From: Paludibacteraceae bacterium
Lineage (GTDB): Bacteria > Bacteroidota > Bacteroidia > Bacteroidales > Paludibacteraceae
Assembly (NCBI GenBank): GCA_017454915.1
Contig: JAFTCC010000014.1
Coordinates: 1-64,000, forward strand
Reading direction: 5' to 3'
DNA length: 64,000 bases
The notes beneath the pieces are model-generated. The model was not told the DNA's origin. It saw only the letters and a program-made list of their open reading frames with translations, and searched no databases. A program made the position numbers and the translations under genes. Numbering within the stretch: the first letter of the stretch is position 1; each line of letters opens with the position of its first letter. Shown piece after piece: positions 47,747 through 55,397 of the stretch.

Positions 47747-49591
47747 ATGAAACTCAAACACTTACTAATTGTTGCGCTTGCATTTTTAGCCATTAGCGTA
47801 GAAGGGCAGAACATCCCTGAAAACACCCAGTTCACCCGCATTTACGATTTTATTGATGAGCTTGCTTCTGAGCAAATAATCGAGGTCAACTCACTTGTAA
47901 GGCCTTACAGCCGTGACAAAATCGCCCAATGGCTGTCCACAGCCAAAGACAGCATTCATCTGCTCAACAAGCGTCAGCGTGACGACCTTTTCATGTTCAT
48001 CAACGACTATGCCCTCGAACTCGACTCGCTGCCACAGGCATACGTCCACTGGACCAACAAGGCGAACATAATGAACCACTACAACCGCAAACGGACGTAT
48101 AAAAACACAGAAACTTTCTCCCTGTCGCTCGTGCAGCCGGCTTTTCACGCAAGAACCACTAACGGCAAGTTCAAATTCCGCGTTACTCCCATCCTCGGCA
48201 TGGACATCTATGCCAATAAAAAAGGGTTCATCACCAAACAGTATTATGGTGCGGAACTTCAAGTTGACATTGCGAACCACGTTTCTATCTGGGGCAGCAT
48301 ACGCGACATCTCACTGAACGGAAACAGAGGTCTCAAAAGTTCGTATTTCCCTACCCGATACCAGTCAAACCCCACCGCCCAAGACAGTAAAGTAATAGGC
48401 GCGCGTCTGACACAGCCGACTTTTCTTCTTAACCTGCCCGGATATGAATACAAAGAGGCAGACTATGGCGGCGACTACTCCGACCTTCGCGCCGGCATCA
48501 ACTTCTACACCTCCTGGGGCTCAATTGGTATCGCAAAAGACCAAGTCATCTGGGGCGAGAGCTATAGAAGCAGCAACATCATATCCGGCAGGGCTCCCAC
48601 GTTCCCCATGATTACTCTCAAAGCCAATCCTGTCAGGTGGTTCGAGATTAACTTCTTCCATGCATGGTTAGTGAGCAACGTGCTCGACTCGACCGACTTC
48701 TACGTAGAAAACGAAGGCTACGACTCAGAAAAAAAGCATTATCGCCAGCGCAACAAATACATGGCAGCCACCATGCTGACGTTCATGCCAATCAAGGGGC
48801 TCAACATTTCAATTGGTAACTCTATCATCTACGGCGAACGGAATATCAATATCGCCTACTTCACCCCATTCTCGTTCTACAAGTCAATCGACCACCAGTT
48901 CACCAAAGGCACTGGCACGGAAAACCAGAACTCGCAACTCTTCTTTTCAATCAGCAGCCGCAACCTCAAGCACGTAAACTTCTACGCCTCGCTGTTCGCC
49001 GACGAAATCAAGTTTGAGCGCTTCAAAAAGTCAAACAAAGAGTCGAACCCGATTAGCTACCAGTTCGGAATGCGCGTGGTCAACTGGCCCATCAAGAACC
49101 TGACCGTAACCGCCGAATACACCCGCTCACACATCATCACTTACAAGCATTCGATAGCCAACATCGCATACACCAGCAACGACTACCTGCTGGGGCACTA
49201 CATGGGCGACAACTCGCAGGAGATATTTGCCGAAATAGGCTACAAGATTCTCAAAGGCCTTGAGGTTCGCGCGTTCTACAGCATGACAGACAAGGGGCTT
49301 GACTACGACTACTTGCGCACAAATGTGAGCACCATCATAAGCCAGAAAGTGCTCGGGGAAAGAGTGTGGAGACAACACTGGGTAGGACTACGCATACTAT
49401 ATGAAGTCTTCAACAACTGCTATGCTCACATAGACCTCGACTTCAACTCCAACAAGGTTACCGTACCCAAATCAGCACCGCTTGACGGCGAAGTGCGCCT
49501 CACCGAGCAAGAGTACCTTGACCGCTATTGTCCGCGCTTTTACCAAGGCAAAAACTTCTCCGCTTGCATCGGCCTCAGCTTCGGCTTCTAA
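47747..49591 (+). CDS. Wzi-like outer-membrane capsule assembly family protein
   Basis: A 614-residue predicted outer-membrane beta-barrel. The ATG at 47747 gives a good signal peptide (MKLKHLLIVALAFLAISVEG), 63 bases after the promoter box; an upstream TTG would add 31 residues encoded across the promoter and is rejected. The region IPENTQFTRIYDFIDELAS, the barrel strands with GSIGIAKDQVIWGESYRSSN, and the C-terminal FSACIGLSFGF fit the Wzi family. Wzi anchors capsule to the surface in E. coli; in Bacteroidales such genes often occur alone, as here, so a capsule role is an inference. Confidence 0.78.
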   Translation: MKLKHLLIVALAFLAISVEGQNIPENTQFTRIYDFIDELASEQIIEVNSLVRPYSRDKIAQWLSTAKDSIHLLNKRQRDDLFMFINDYALELDSLPQAYVHWTNKANIMNHYNRKRTYKNTETFSLSLVQPAFHARTTNGKFKFRVTPILGMDIYANKKGFITKQYYGAELQVDIANHVSIWGSIRDISLNGNRGLKSSYFPTRYQSNPTAQDSKVIGARLTQPTFLLNLPGYEYKEADYGGDYSDLRAGINFYTSWGSIGIAKDQVIWGESYRSSNIISGRAPTFPMITLKANPVRWFEINFFHAWLVSNVLDSTDFYVENEGYDSEKKHYRQRNKYMAATMLTFMPIKGLNISIGNSIIYGERNINIAYFTPFSFYKSIDHQFTKGTGTENQNSQLFFSISSRNLKHVNFYASLFADEIKFERFKKSNKESNPISYQFGMRVVNWPIKNLTVTAEYTRSHIITYKHSIANIAYTSNDYLLGHYMGDNSQEIFAEIGYKILKGLEVRAFYSMTDKGLDYDYLRTNVSTIISQKVLGERVWRQHWVGLRILYEVFNNCYAHIDLDFNSNKVTVPKSAPLDGEVRLTEQEYLDRYCPRFYQGKNFSACIGLSFGF

Positions 49592-49748
49592 AGCCTGAAA
49601 TGTCCTTGCAAATTTTGAGTCCTATGTTTCTAGCGAAACTCACGCGCCGCATTTTCTCCTTGAAATGTTCACAGGACATTTCTGCGGTGCGGCTGTTCCG
49701 CTTCATGTGCAAAGGTATGGCACTAATGGTGGTTGGGAAAAGACAGGG

Positions 49749-50021
49749 TTAGTTGTTACTATCTTGTCTTGATATGTCTTTCCAATCTTGCCCAACCTTG
49801 AAGTACTTGGTCAGAGCCGGTACATCTTCAGTAAGTGTTACTCCAAGGAAGAAAGCGGCACGCGATACGCCCACATAGAGATAGCGTTTGATAATCTCAT
49901 CATCCCAATCGGTATTATTGATGTCGATGAAAAATACCATGTCAAACTCCATACCCTTTACTTTGTCGATAGGGAATACACGCACTTGGTTCTTGTTGCC
50001 GAGCGTGTTTCCGGCTCCCAC
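49749..50021 (-). pseudogene. C-terminal fragment of a UvrD-like helicase
   Basis: About 90 residues with the UvrD_C_2 end of an SF1 helicase: VRVFPIDKVKGMEFDMVFFI and WDDEIIKRYLYVGVSRAAFF. Upstream in this frame are stop codons, so the ATPase core is absent. The fragment overlaps, in another frame, the end of the metallopeptidase-like fragment, showing that two broken genes have been joined here. It is not the end of the helicase at 38063, whose C-terminus differs. Confidence 0.65.
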
Positions 50022-50567
50022 ATCTCTCTATGTTTATTTGTATCGTATTGCAACCATTCATCCCAAAATTTCTCAACAATTATAAGTAACGGTCTGTCCA
50101 ACAAACGCATTAAATGAAACATTATTCCGTATTTGTGCGCTGTATTATTGTCTGCTCTCATAACGCAATATGTGCCGATAAATCTATCCATAGCAGGCAA
50201 TCTGTTTGCAGCATACCAATAGCAGAGTATGCCAAATTCTGTGAACCCAAATTTAGAGGACTCATAGTCATCAATAAACTCAGAATTTTCGTAGCCCATA
50301 GCCAAGAATTGCGGTAGCATTTTAACATGCTCCATGCAATTCGTAATGACATCTATAGTATCTTTCGTGATGACATCCTTCAACACAGGGTCGTCCATTA
50401 TATCCTCTTTAGGCAACATCCCGCCAAAACTCTGTCTTTATGAAATTTCACATGAAGTAGTTCATGGGCAAAAGAGGCACAATTTGGCTTAGATTGCAGC
50501 ACATAAATAATTCGCCTTGGCGGATATATTCCTCAAAATCGGGTGTGTATGTCGGTAACTCTTTCAT
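49958..50567 (-). pseudogene. Mosaic remnant: antitoxin-like start fused to an HELLH metallopeptidase-like protein
   Basis: The ATG at 50567 opens MKELPTYTPDFEEYIRQGE, whose IRQGE motif recalls the short antitoxins paired with Fic proteins. The frame then breaks, and another frame reads QSKPNCASFAHELLHVKFHK, with an HExxH-type zinc motif. A second shift near 50420 leads into LPKEDIMDDPVLKDVITKDT and about 150 residues down to 49958. So at least two frameshifts or joins separate the parts and no intact product is possible. A -7 box (TACCTTTG, 50590-50583) lies just upstream of the ATG. The family of the HELLH part is unknown to me, and the antitoxin likeness is tentative. Confidence 0.5.
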
Positions 50568-50595
50568 AAAATCTTTGCGGCTGCAAAGGTACACA

Positions 50596-50631
50596 AAAAA
50601 AATGACATACGCAAGGACGCATGTCATTTTT
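50596..50631 (-). terminator. Terminator after the repeat-linker lipoprotein gene
   Basis: On the minus strand, arms AAAATGACATGCG and TGCGTATGTCATTTT (with G-U pairing), a short loop, then an eight-base T run, about 40 bases after the lipoprotein stop. Confidence 0.75.
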
Positions 50632-50666
50632 CTGAGGATTTGCCCTATGCAATTAGAGTTGCTCGA

Positions 50667-51887
50667 CTAGTTGATATCCTGCACGAGGCGGACGGAGATA
50701 CCCCATACGCGTGCGGTAAAGTCGGAACAATCGGAGTAATAACCGGAGGAGAACTCTACGTAACAAGAAGCGCTCTCAGTGGTCGAGTACGGCGTCGACG
50801 ACCAATAACGTCCCATACCGGACTGGATGCTATTCTTGCTGCTTAGATCGGTTACATAGGTTCCTTGACGCTTACCGGCGCAAGGAAGGAAGATAGCTCC
50901 CGCCTGCTCCATCATGGCCCATTCTTCTACGGAGTATTGGTTGGTGGCAAAGCCTTGGGGTTCGCCCGTAAAGCTCAGACCGCTCGGCAATACCCATTCA
51001 TCCGGCAGGATGACAAGACCGCTGACATCATTCACTCTGGCCTGCGCAGCCAGATTATTTGCGTTCGGACGCAGTTTGAGTAGATATTTCCACTCATCGC
51101 GTGCCAGCGTACGCCAGCCACCGCCGATAGCGCCTTGCCACCCTGCAAAATCGCCGCTGTAGTCCAAGTAGTTTTGCGAATTATGGATACCACAGCATGT
51201 GGCGTAGGTACTCCAGCCGAACAAATCCACCGTGCCCGGTTCGGACAAGGTGCCGTTGCCGTTGATCTTATTATTGCCGCTGGTATAGCCTATAGCATCC
51301 CACTGGTTCGGCGCAAAGCCCCAACTCCATGTGCTGCCGTTATAGGTAGCCTGCAGGTTACCCGGCGAGAAACGCACCACTGCGGTCTCCGAGATAGAGA
51401 AGCGGTCGTGCTTCACGATCTCTCCGCCAGAAGTATCGCCACCACCCGGGGTATCGCCCCCACCAGGAGTGTCACCGCCACCAGGCGTGTCACCGCCGCC
51501 CGGTTCAGGATCTTTGGGTTTTCCGCCGCGGTATAGTTTCATCATCGCAATACCCTTGTTCTCAGTCTTGAAATAGACCTTAGCCATCGCTTGCGGACCC
51601 GGGGCGACCGTAAACAGGATATTCGCCCAACCGTCTGCATTCGGCACAGCCACTACCGGATCAAAGGTGATCCAGTTGACGTCAGTCGAGCAAGTAACAG
51701 GTACCGAACAGATGACCGGTACGTAGATCTTACCGCCGGAGAGCTCCATCTCCAGATATTCGCCGCACGTTACGCCTTCGGCGATGTTGGTCGGTTCAGG
51801 TTCATTAGCATGGTCGCACGATGCAAAGAGCATCGGCATCAAAGCAGCAAGTATGCCGACTTTGAGCATTGTAAAGAACGTTTTCAT
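50667..51887 (-). CDS. Surface lipoprotein with GGGDTP repeat linker and FSUMPD-like domain
   Basis: A 406-residue lipoprotein. Its signal (residues 1-23) ends LFASC, lipidated Cys at 24. An N-terminal beta domain (about 40-120) reads like a BACON or Ig-type module. A linker of four tandem GGGDTP/S repeats (130-153) then leads to a C-terminal domain with FSPGNLQATYNGSTWSWGFA, NQWDAIG, WRTLARDEWKYLL and GRYWSSTPY, similar to the large Fibrobacter/Bacteroidales paralogous surface family whose members often differ only in the middle. Function is unknown, possibly adhesion or glycan binding. The coding sequence looks richer in G and C than its neighbours, a hint of recent gain or of repeat-driven shuffling. 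A terminator follows. Confidence 0.75.
   Translation of the reverse strand: MKTFFTMLKVGILAALMPMLFASCDHANEPEPTNIAEGVTCGEYLEMELSGGKIYVPVICSVPVTCSTDVNWITFDPVVAVPNADGWANILFTVAPGPQAMAKVYFKTENKGIAMMKLYRGGKPKDPEPGGGDTPGGGDTPGGGDTPGGGDTSGGEIVKHDRFSISETAVVRFSPGNLQATYNGSTWSWGFAPNQWDAIGYTSGNNKINGNGTLSEPGTVDLFGWSTYATCCGIHNSQNYLDYSGDFAGWQGAIGGGWRTLARDEWKYLLKLRPNANNLAAQARVNDVSGLVILPDEWVLPSGLSFTGEPQGFATNQYSVEEWAMMEQAGAIFLPCAGKRQGTYVTDLSSKNSIQSGMGRYWSSTPYSTTESASCYVEFSSGYYSDCSDFTARVWGISVRLVQDIN
51429..51500 (-). repeat. Four 18-base in-frame repeats encoding GGGDT(P/S)
   Basis: The DNA repeats in 18-base steps within the lipoprotein gene. The copies differ at third positions, so selection for the peptide, not only recent slippage, has acted. 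Copy number may vary between strains. Confidence 0.8.
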
Positions 51888-51893
51888 AATACT

Positions 51894-51989
51894 AACCCGT
51901 TGGCGGAATTAAACCAGCGCATATTTGATTCTTCCAATCGGTCTGTTATAGATAAAATTAATATATTGTAACCCGTTGGCGGAATTAAA
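51894..51989. repeat. Two direct copies of a 20-base IS-end-like sequence
   Basis: AACCCGTTGGCGGAATTAAA occurs exactly at 51894-51913 and again at 51970-51989, 76 bases apart in the same orientation. The second copy lies 112 bases before the IS982-like transposase fragment, where a terminal inverted repeat would be expected. The first sits 7 bases upstream of the lipoprotein ATG, in its leader. Confidence 0.7.
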
Positions 51990-52025
51990 AAAAGTGTTCT
52001 TTGACTTAAAATAGTTGCAAAAAAG

Positions 52026-52056
52026 TTGCACAATTCGTTAATTTTTAGTAACTTTG
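52026..52056 (+). promoter_or_regulatory. Promoter of the transposase remnant
   Basis: TTG (52026-52028), 20 bases, TAACTTTG (52049-52056), 45 bases before the transposase ATG. It could still drive transcription into the island. Confidence 0.5.
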
Positions 52057-52100
52057 TAGTGTCAAATCAAACAAAGTTTAACAACTAAAAAATCATCGTC

Positions 52101-52418
52101 ATGCACAACTTAGCTGTAAATTTCGGAAAAATTCTTGACATATGCAAGAAATTTTCAAAAAATCTTGTCAATGAACGTGGAAATTTGCCTCGTAGAGGTC
52201 CTGTTCTCCGTTTTTCTGACTTGGAAGTTATCGCACTTAGTCTCACAGCAGAGAAATATAGTATCGATAGTGAGTCGTTGTTGTTCTCCTTGTTAGAGGA
52301 ATACCACAAGACTGACCTTCCGAACCTCATTTCCCGTCGCCAATACAATGACCGTCGCAAGTCCACCGCCAACTTATGCGAACAAATCTCCAACTATCAT
52401 ATTAACCAAGATTTTTAA
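52101..52418 (+). pseudogene. IS982 family transposase, N-terminal remnant
   Basis: About 98 residues of an IS982-type transposase (NLPRRGPVLRFSDLEVIALS, LTAEKYSIDSESLLFSLLEE, NLISRRQYNDRRKSTANLCE). The family needs about 290 residues with a DDE catalytic core; this copy stops before any catalytic residue, because at about 52395 the sequence switches to the 3' end of the methyltransferase gene read from the other strand. The last few codons are therefore antisense methyltransferase sequence. The right end of the element is missing, so it cannot move by itself. Confidence 0.75.
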
Positions 52419-53139
52419 TTCTTGCCTTCGCTATATCGTAATACTCTTTGTTGAGTTCAATTCCTAAATATCTTCTTCCCAATTGTGCAGCTGCAACACA
52501 AGTTGAACCACTGCCCATGAAAGAATCGAACACGACATCATTGGGATTAGTTAAAGTTTCAATGAGGTGTCTCATTATGGAAAGAGGTTTTTGAGTTGGA
52601 TGCTTACCAAACTTCTTTTCTGACAACGGACATACTGATGATTCGAGAAAATCATGCTGAACTTTACCGCTATTATGGAATGTTCCGGAAGTTCCGTCAT
52701 TTATAAAATACATCTAACATTCCTTAGAATTTACAAATTGTATCTGCATATTACGTGGCATTGGATTCGTTTTATGCCAAATACCGGTAGTTTTATAGTA
52801 GAACCCTGCCTCTTCTGCTAATTTCATCACCTCGCCTACTTTAATAACAGCCATATAAATAATTAGTGTCCCTCGTTTTTTTAACACACGATGACATTCT
52901 TGAAGCCATAGCCGCATATTTGATTGCCATTCCTCAAATTCCAAGTTGTCCCATCCGGCATAAGCAAATTGGTTCTCGCGCATTTTTTTTAGATTTGTAT
53001 TTCTGTTATGCATAAATAACCCCAAATTGTATGGCGGGTCTGTTATTATACAATCAATACAACCATCAGCGAAAGAACTCATAGTTTCCGTACAATCTGC
53101 ATTGTACAGCTTGGATTTTATGATTTTTGATTTTGGCAT
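52402..53139 (-). pseudogene. N6-adenine DNA methyltransferase (beta class) with an in-frame amber codon
   Basis: Site-specific DNA methyltransferase of about 245 codons. Near residue 36 CIITDPPYNLGL is motif IV (DPPY, adenine type); the end has GKHPTQKPLSIMRHL and FDSFMGSGSTCVAA (motif I), so the motif order is the beta class. At 52716-52714 the frame is broken by TAG after VNSKEC, and the same frame resumes at once with MYFINDGTSGTFHNSG. Homology suggests TGG (Trp) at this place, one G-to-A change away. The ATG at 53139 is a better start than the TTG at 53160, which lies in the terminator of the upstream gene. Confidence 0.78.
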
Positions 53140-53155
53140 ATATCTCATTAAAAAA

Positions 53156-53216
53156 GGCAACGCTATGCAGCGTCCAAAGGCAGACCAATGCCCATCGCTG
53201 CATAGCTCAAGTTGCC
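53156..53216 (-). terminator. Long-stem terminator after the DUF1016 gene
   Basis: On the minus strand GGCAAC, four bases, GCTATGCAGCG, a 23-base loop, CGCTGCATAGC, GTTGCC and a run of seven T. It starts at the DUF1016 stop codon. The 3' half of it is repeated at 54374-54394, after the second DUF1016 gene. Confidence 0.75.
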
Positions 53217-54394
53217 TATGGTTTTATCTGTTGTTTGTTCAATTCGTTTTCTATTTCCTCTATCGTTGGAATTGTTCCTTCCACCTTTTTCGGATATAGT
53301 TTTTCTAACTCATATTCTGATATACCGATTGGTTGGGAACTGCCTTCTAATGCATATTTCGCCAAAGTATTGTCTTTCGACTTACAAATCAACAAACCGA
53401 TAGTGGGGTTGTCGCCCGCTGCTTGAGGATGTGATTGCAAGCCACTACATAGGTACTCAATTGTCCGATGTCCGAAGGTGAGAATTTGTTAATTTTCACC
53501 TCAACCACCACATAGCAACGCAGTTGCAGATGATAGAACAGCAGATCAATGAAATTTTCTGTCTCGCCAATCTGTAAGCGATATTCTCTCCCCACGTACG
53601 CAAATCCAGTGCCGAGTTCAAGTAGAAAATCAGTAATGTTTTGTAGTAATGCTTGTTTAAGTAATTTCTCGTTATAAGCCCCTTTTATACCTGCAAAAGC
53701 AAAACTATACGGGTCTTTGGTAATCTCCTGCGACAAATCACTCATTGGATTGGGCAGTTGGTTCTCAAAATTCGTAATCGCGTTACCTTCGCGCTCATAT
53801 AAATTCGTATCCAATCAGTTCATCAACACGGAGCGACTCCAACCATACTCAACGGTCTTACCAACGAAAAAGAGTGCTTTATTTATGTTGCCCTTCACCT
53901 TATCCATAATAAGGCAATGATGGCGCCATGGCACTTGAAAGATAATGGAAACGAGTGAAGGAAATTTTCCACCAAGTTGGTGGAAAATTTCGGGAGACTC
54001 GGTGGATTCTATTTTTCCTCCAAGTTGGTGGAATTTTATAAGTTCCTGACCATAGAGTTCATAGAATTTCTTGCTGTAATATATATTGGTTTTAGAAAGT
54101 CCCTCCACTCCAGGCAGTTCTTGACGCAAATCTTTGCTTAGTTGCACAATCACACCTTGTCCCCATCGTCGCTCTGCGTGTAGTTCTACTATATCTCGAC
54201 CAAGATTGAAGTTAAATAATAACTGCTCGACATTAACTTTGACGGCAGCCTTGATTTGGCTACGTCTATACCTTAAAGATACCTCTTGTACCCATTGTCT
54301 ATAGTCAGGATCTATAATTGTAATGTTTTTACTCATACTATCAAGTGTTTATTCTTGTCAAAAAAAACAACAACTATGCAGCGTCCAAATGCAG
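53163..54394. repeat. Two-copy 21-base repeat ending both DUF1016 genes
   Basis: CTATGCAGCGTCCAAA-g/t-GCAG occurs at 53163-53183 and 54374-54394, identical but for one base, and each is preceded on the plus strand by an A-rich tract (the T run of a terminator on the minus strand). It shows that the two DUF1016 genes ended in the same terminator, as expected for a tandem duplication. Confidence 0.7.
53216..54336 (-). pseudogene. DUF1016 (YhcG-type) PD-(D/E)XK nuclease, broken
   Basis: A DUF1016 gene: N-terminal DUF1016_N domain (ITIIDPDYRQWVQEVSLRYR, QLSKDLRQELPGVEGLS), a variable linker with two FHQLGGK repeats, then a C-terminal PD-(D/E)XK nuclease domain (GETENFIDLLFYHLQLRCYV and EVKINKFSPSDIGQL). 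The frame is interrupted at 53817-53815 by TGA after SRSVLMN, where Trp (TGG) would fit, and again by a one-base shift near 53420-53440, after which GDNPTIGLLICKSKDN continues. Restored length would be about 373 residues, normal for the family. DUF1016 genes often accompany restriction-modification systems; the methyltransferase next door agrees with that. Confidence 0.78.
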
Positions 54395-54909
54395 CACTCC
54401 GCGTCCCCATTGATTCTCCCTTGTCTTGCGGACAAAGAACATCGCTTTCTTGCTGTCACCTTGCACTTTGACAATAATCTTCTGATGGTGCGACCATGGG
54501 ATAGCAACAGCAATTCAAAATCTTCGGCAGGCTGCCTATAAATTGCTTCGTTGAAATCGTCAGCAGGTTGCTGAAGAATTGTATTGATAGATTCGTCAGC
54601 GGACTGCTGACGATTTATAAACAATGGGGAATACAGATTGTAGAGATACTTGGTATATTTGAGTGTCGAAGGAGAAAACCCTTTTTTTACACCGAGAGTT
54701 GCAACCAAGTCGCGACTGAGATTCTCATAAAAATGTGAGCCGTATCGGTTGTCAAACTGCAGGTCGGTAATATCACAACCCTGCAACCAATAGAAGAAAC
54801 GTAACATTTCTTGATTAACACGTACAGCAGTTTTTACTTGGCTTTGCATGAACCGTTTGCTTAAATCGGCAATCCATTCAATATATTCTTGGTCTTGAAT
54901 ACTTACCAT
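54374..54909 (-). pseudogene. Second DUF1016 gene, nuclease domain deleted
   Basis: A paralogue of the neighbouring gene: DUF1016_N domain (YIEWIADLSKRFMQSQVKTA, SRDLVATLGVKKGFSPSTLK), then a linker with three QQPADD-like repeats. Near 54500 a one-base shift moves the frame from FELLLLSHGR to IAVAIPWSHHQK, which resumes the family pattern VQGDSKKAMFFVRKTRENQW. Only a few codons later the sequence runs into the copied terminator half (GVLHLDAA, then TAG). The whole C-terminal PD-(D/E)XK domain is therefore missing. A -7 box (TATCTTTG, 54984-54977) lies 67 bases upstream. It is most likely non-functional. Confidence 0.7.
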
Positions 54910-55100
54910 TTTTTCGTCCTTTATTGCTGAATACTAAAGTAACTCGCCTTTCTTCTATAGCATATTAATTAGTACACAAAGATACTAAAAAATGAACAGA
55001 TATACGATTTTTAGCCGATACAAGGTTAATTTTATAAACTTTTTCGCTTGGAATTGACTAAATCAATAAATTTTGCGAATGGAAGGCTGAATTTCTGAAA

Positions 55101-55246
55101 ATAGGACACAAGACACAGGACACAGGACATAGGAGGCAGGACACAAGACACAGGACATAGGAGGCAAGACACAGGAGACTGGACAATAGGAGGCAAGACA
55201 CGGGAGACTGGACGCAGGAGACTGGACGCAGGAGACTGGACAATAG
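55101..55246. repeat. Minisatellite-like tandem repeat
   Basis: About 145 bases of degenerate repeats built from words such as GGACACAGGACATAGGAGG, AGACACAGGAGACTGGAC and GGACGCAGGAGACTGGAC. It has a strong purine/AC strand bias (almost no T) and lies in the noncoding stretch between the decayed island and the mnmA promoter. Short open readings across it are low-complexity and not believable as genes. Confidence 0.8.
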
Positions 55247-55254
55247 CGCACGGT

Positions 55255-55285
55255 TTTCGTATGTGGAGAAATTTTCGTAAATTTG
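55255..55285 (+). promoter_or_regulatory. Promoter of mnmA
   Basis: TTTC (55255-55258, one mismatch), 19 bases, TAAATTTG (55278-55285). The leader to mnmA is about 110 bases and contains a duplicated segment. Confidence 0.55.
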
Positions 55286-55291
55286 CAATAT

Positions 55292-55395
55292 ATTAGATTT
55301 ACGAGGCACAGGTGTCAAAAACAACCGGCGCAAGTCTGCGGCGCAAAAATCATCAATTAGATTTACGAGGCACAGGTGCCTAAAAACAACGCAAA
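55292..55395 (+). repeat. Duplicated segment in the mnmA leader
   Basis: ATTAGATTTACGAGGCACAG plus GTG (23 bases) occurs exactly at 55292-55314 and 55356-55378, and each copy is followed by an AAAAACAAC-(ccg)-GCAA tail. The second copy ends just before the mnmA ATG. The whole unit is a 64-base direct repeat of the leader. Confidence 0.75.
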
Positions 55396-55397
55396 CT

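Noticed and set aside
53156..53216. Integron attC-like site
   Set aside because: The hairpin lacks the RYYYAAC/GTTRRRY core pairs, and no integrase is present. The T run after the stem makes it a normal terminator.
52714..53817. Reading TAG and TGA as tryptophan or another recoded residue
   Set aside because: Several intact genes here end in TGA or TAG, and no recoding signal or special tRNA is visible. Simple nonsense mutations in a decaying island fit better.
55101..55246. CRISPR array or coding sequence
   Set aside because: There are no constant repeats with unique spacers of uniform length and no cas gene. The open readings across it are low-complexity Cys/Pro/Ser strings.
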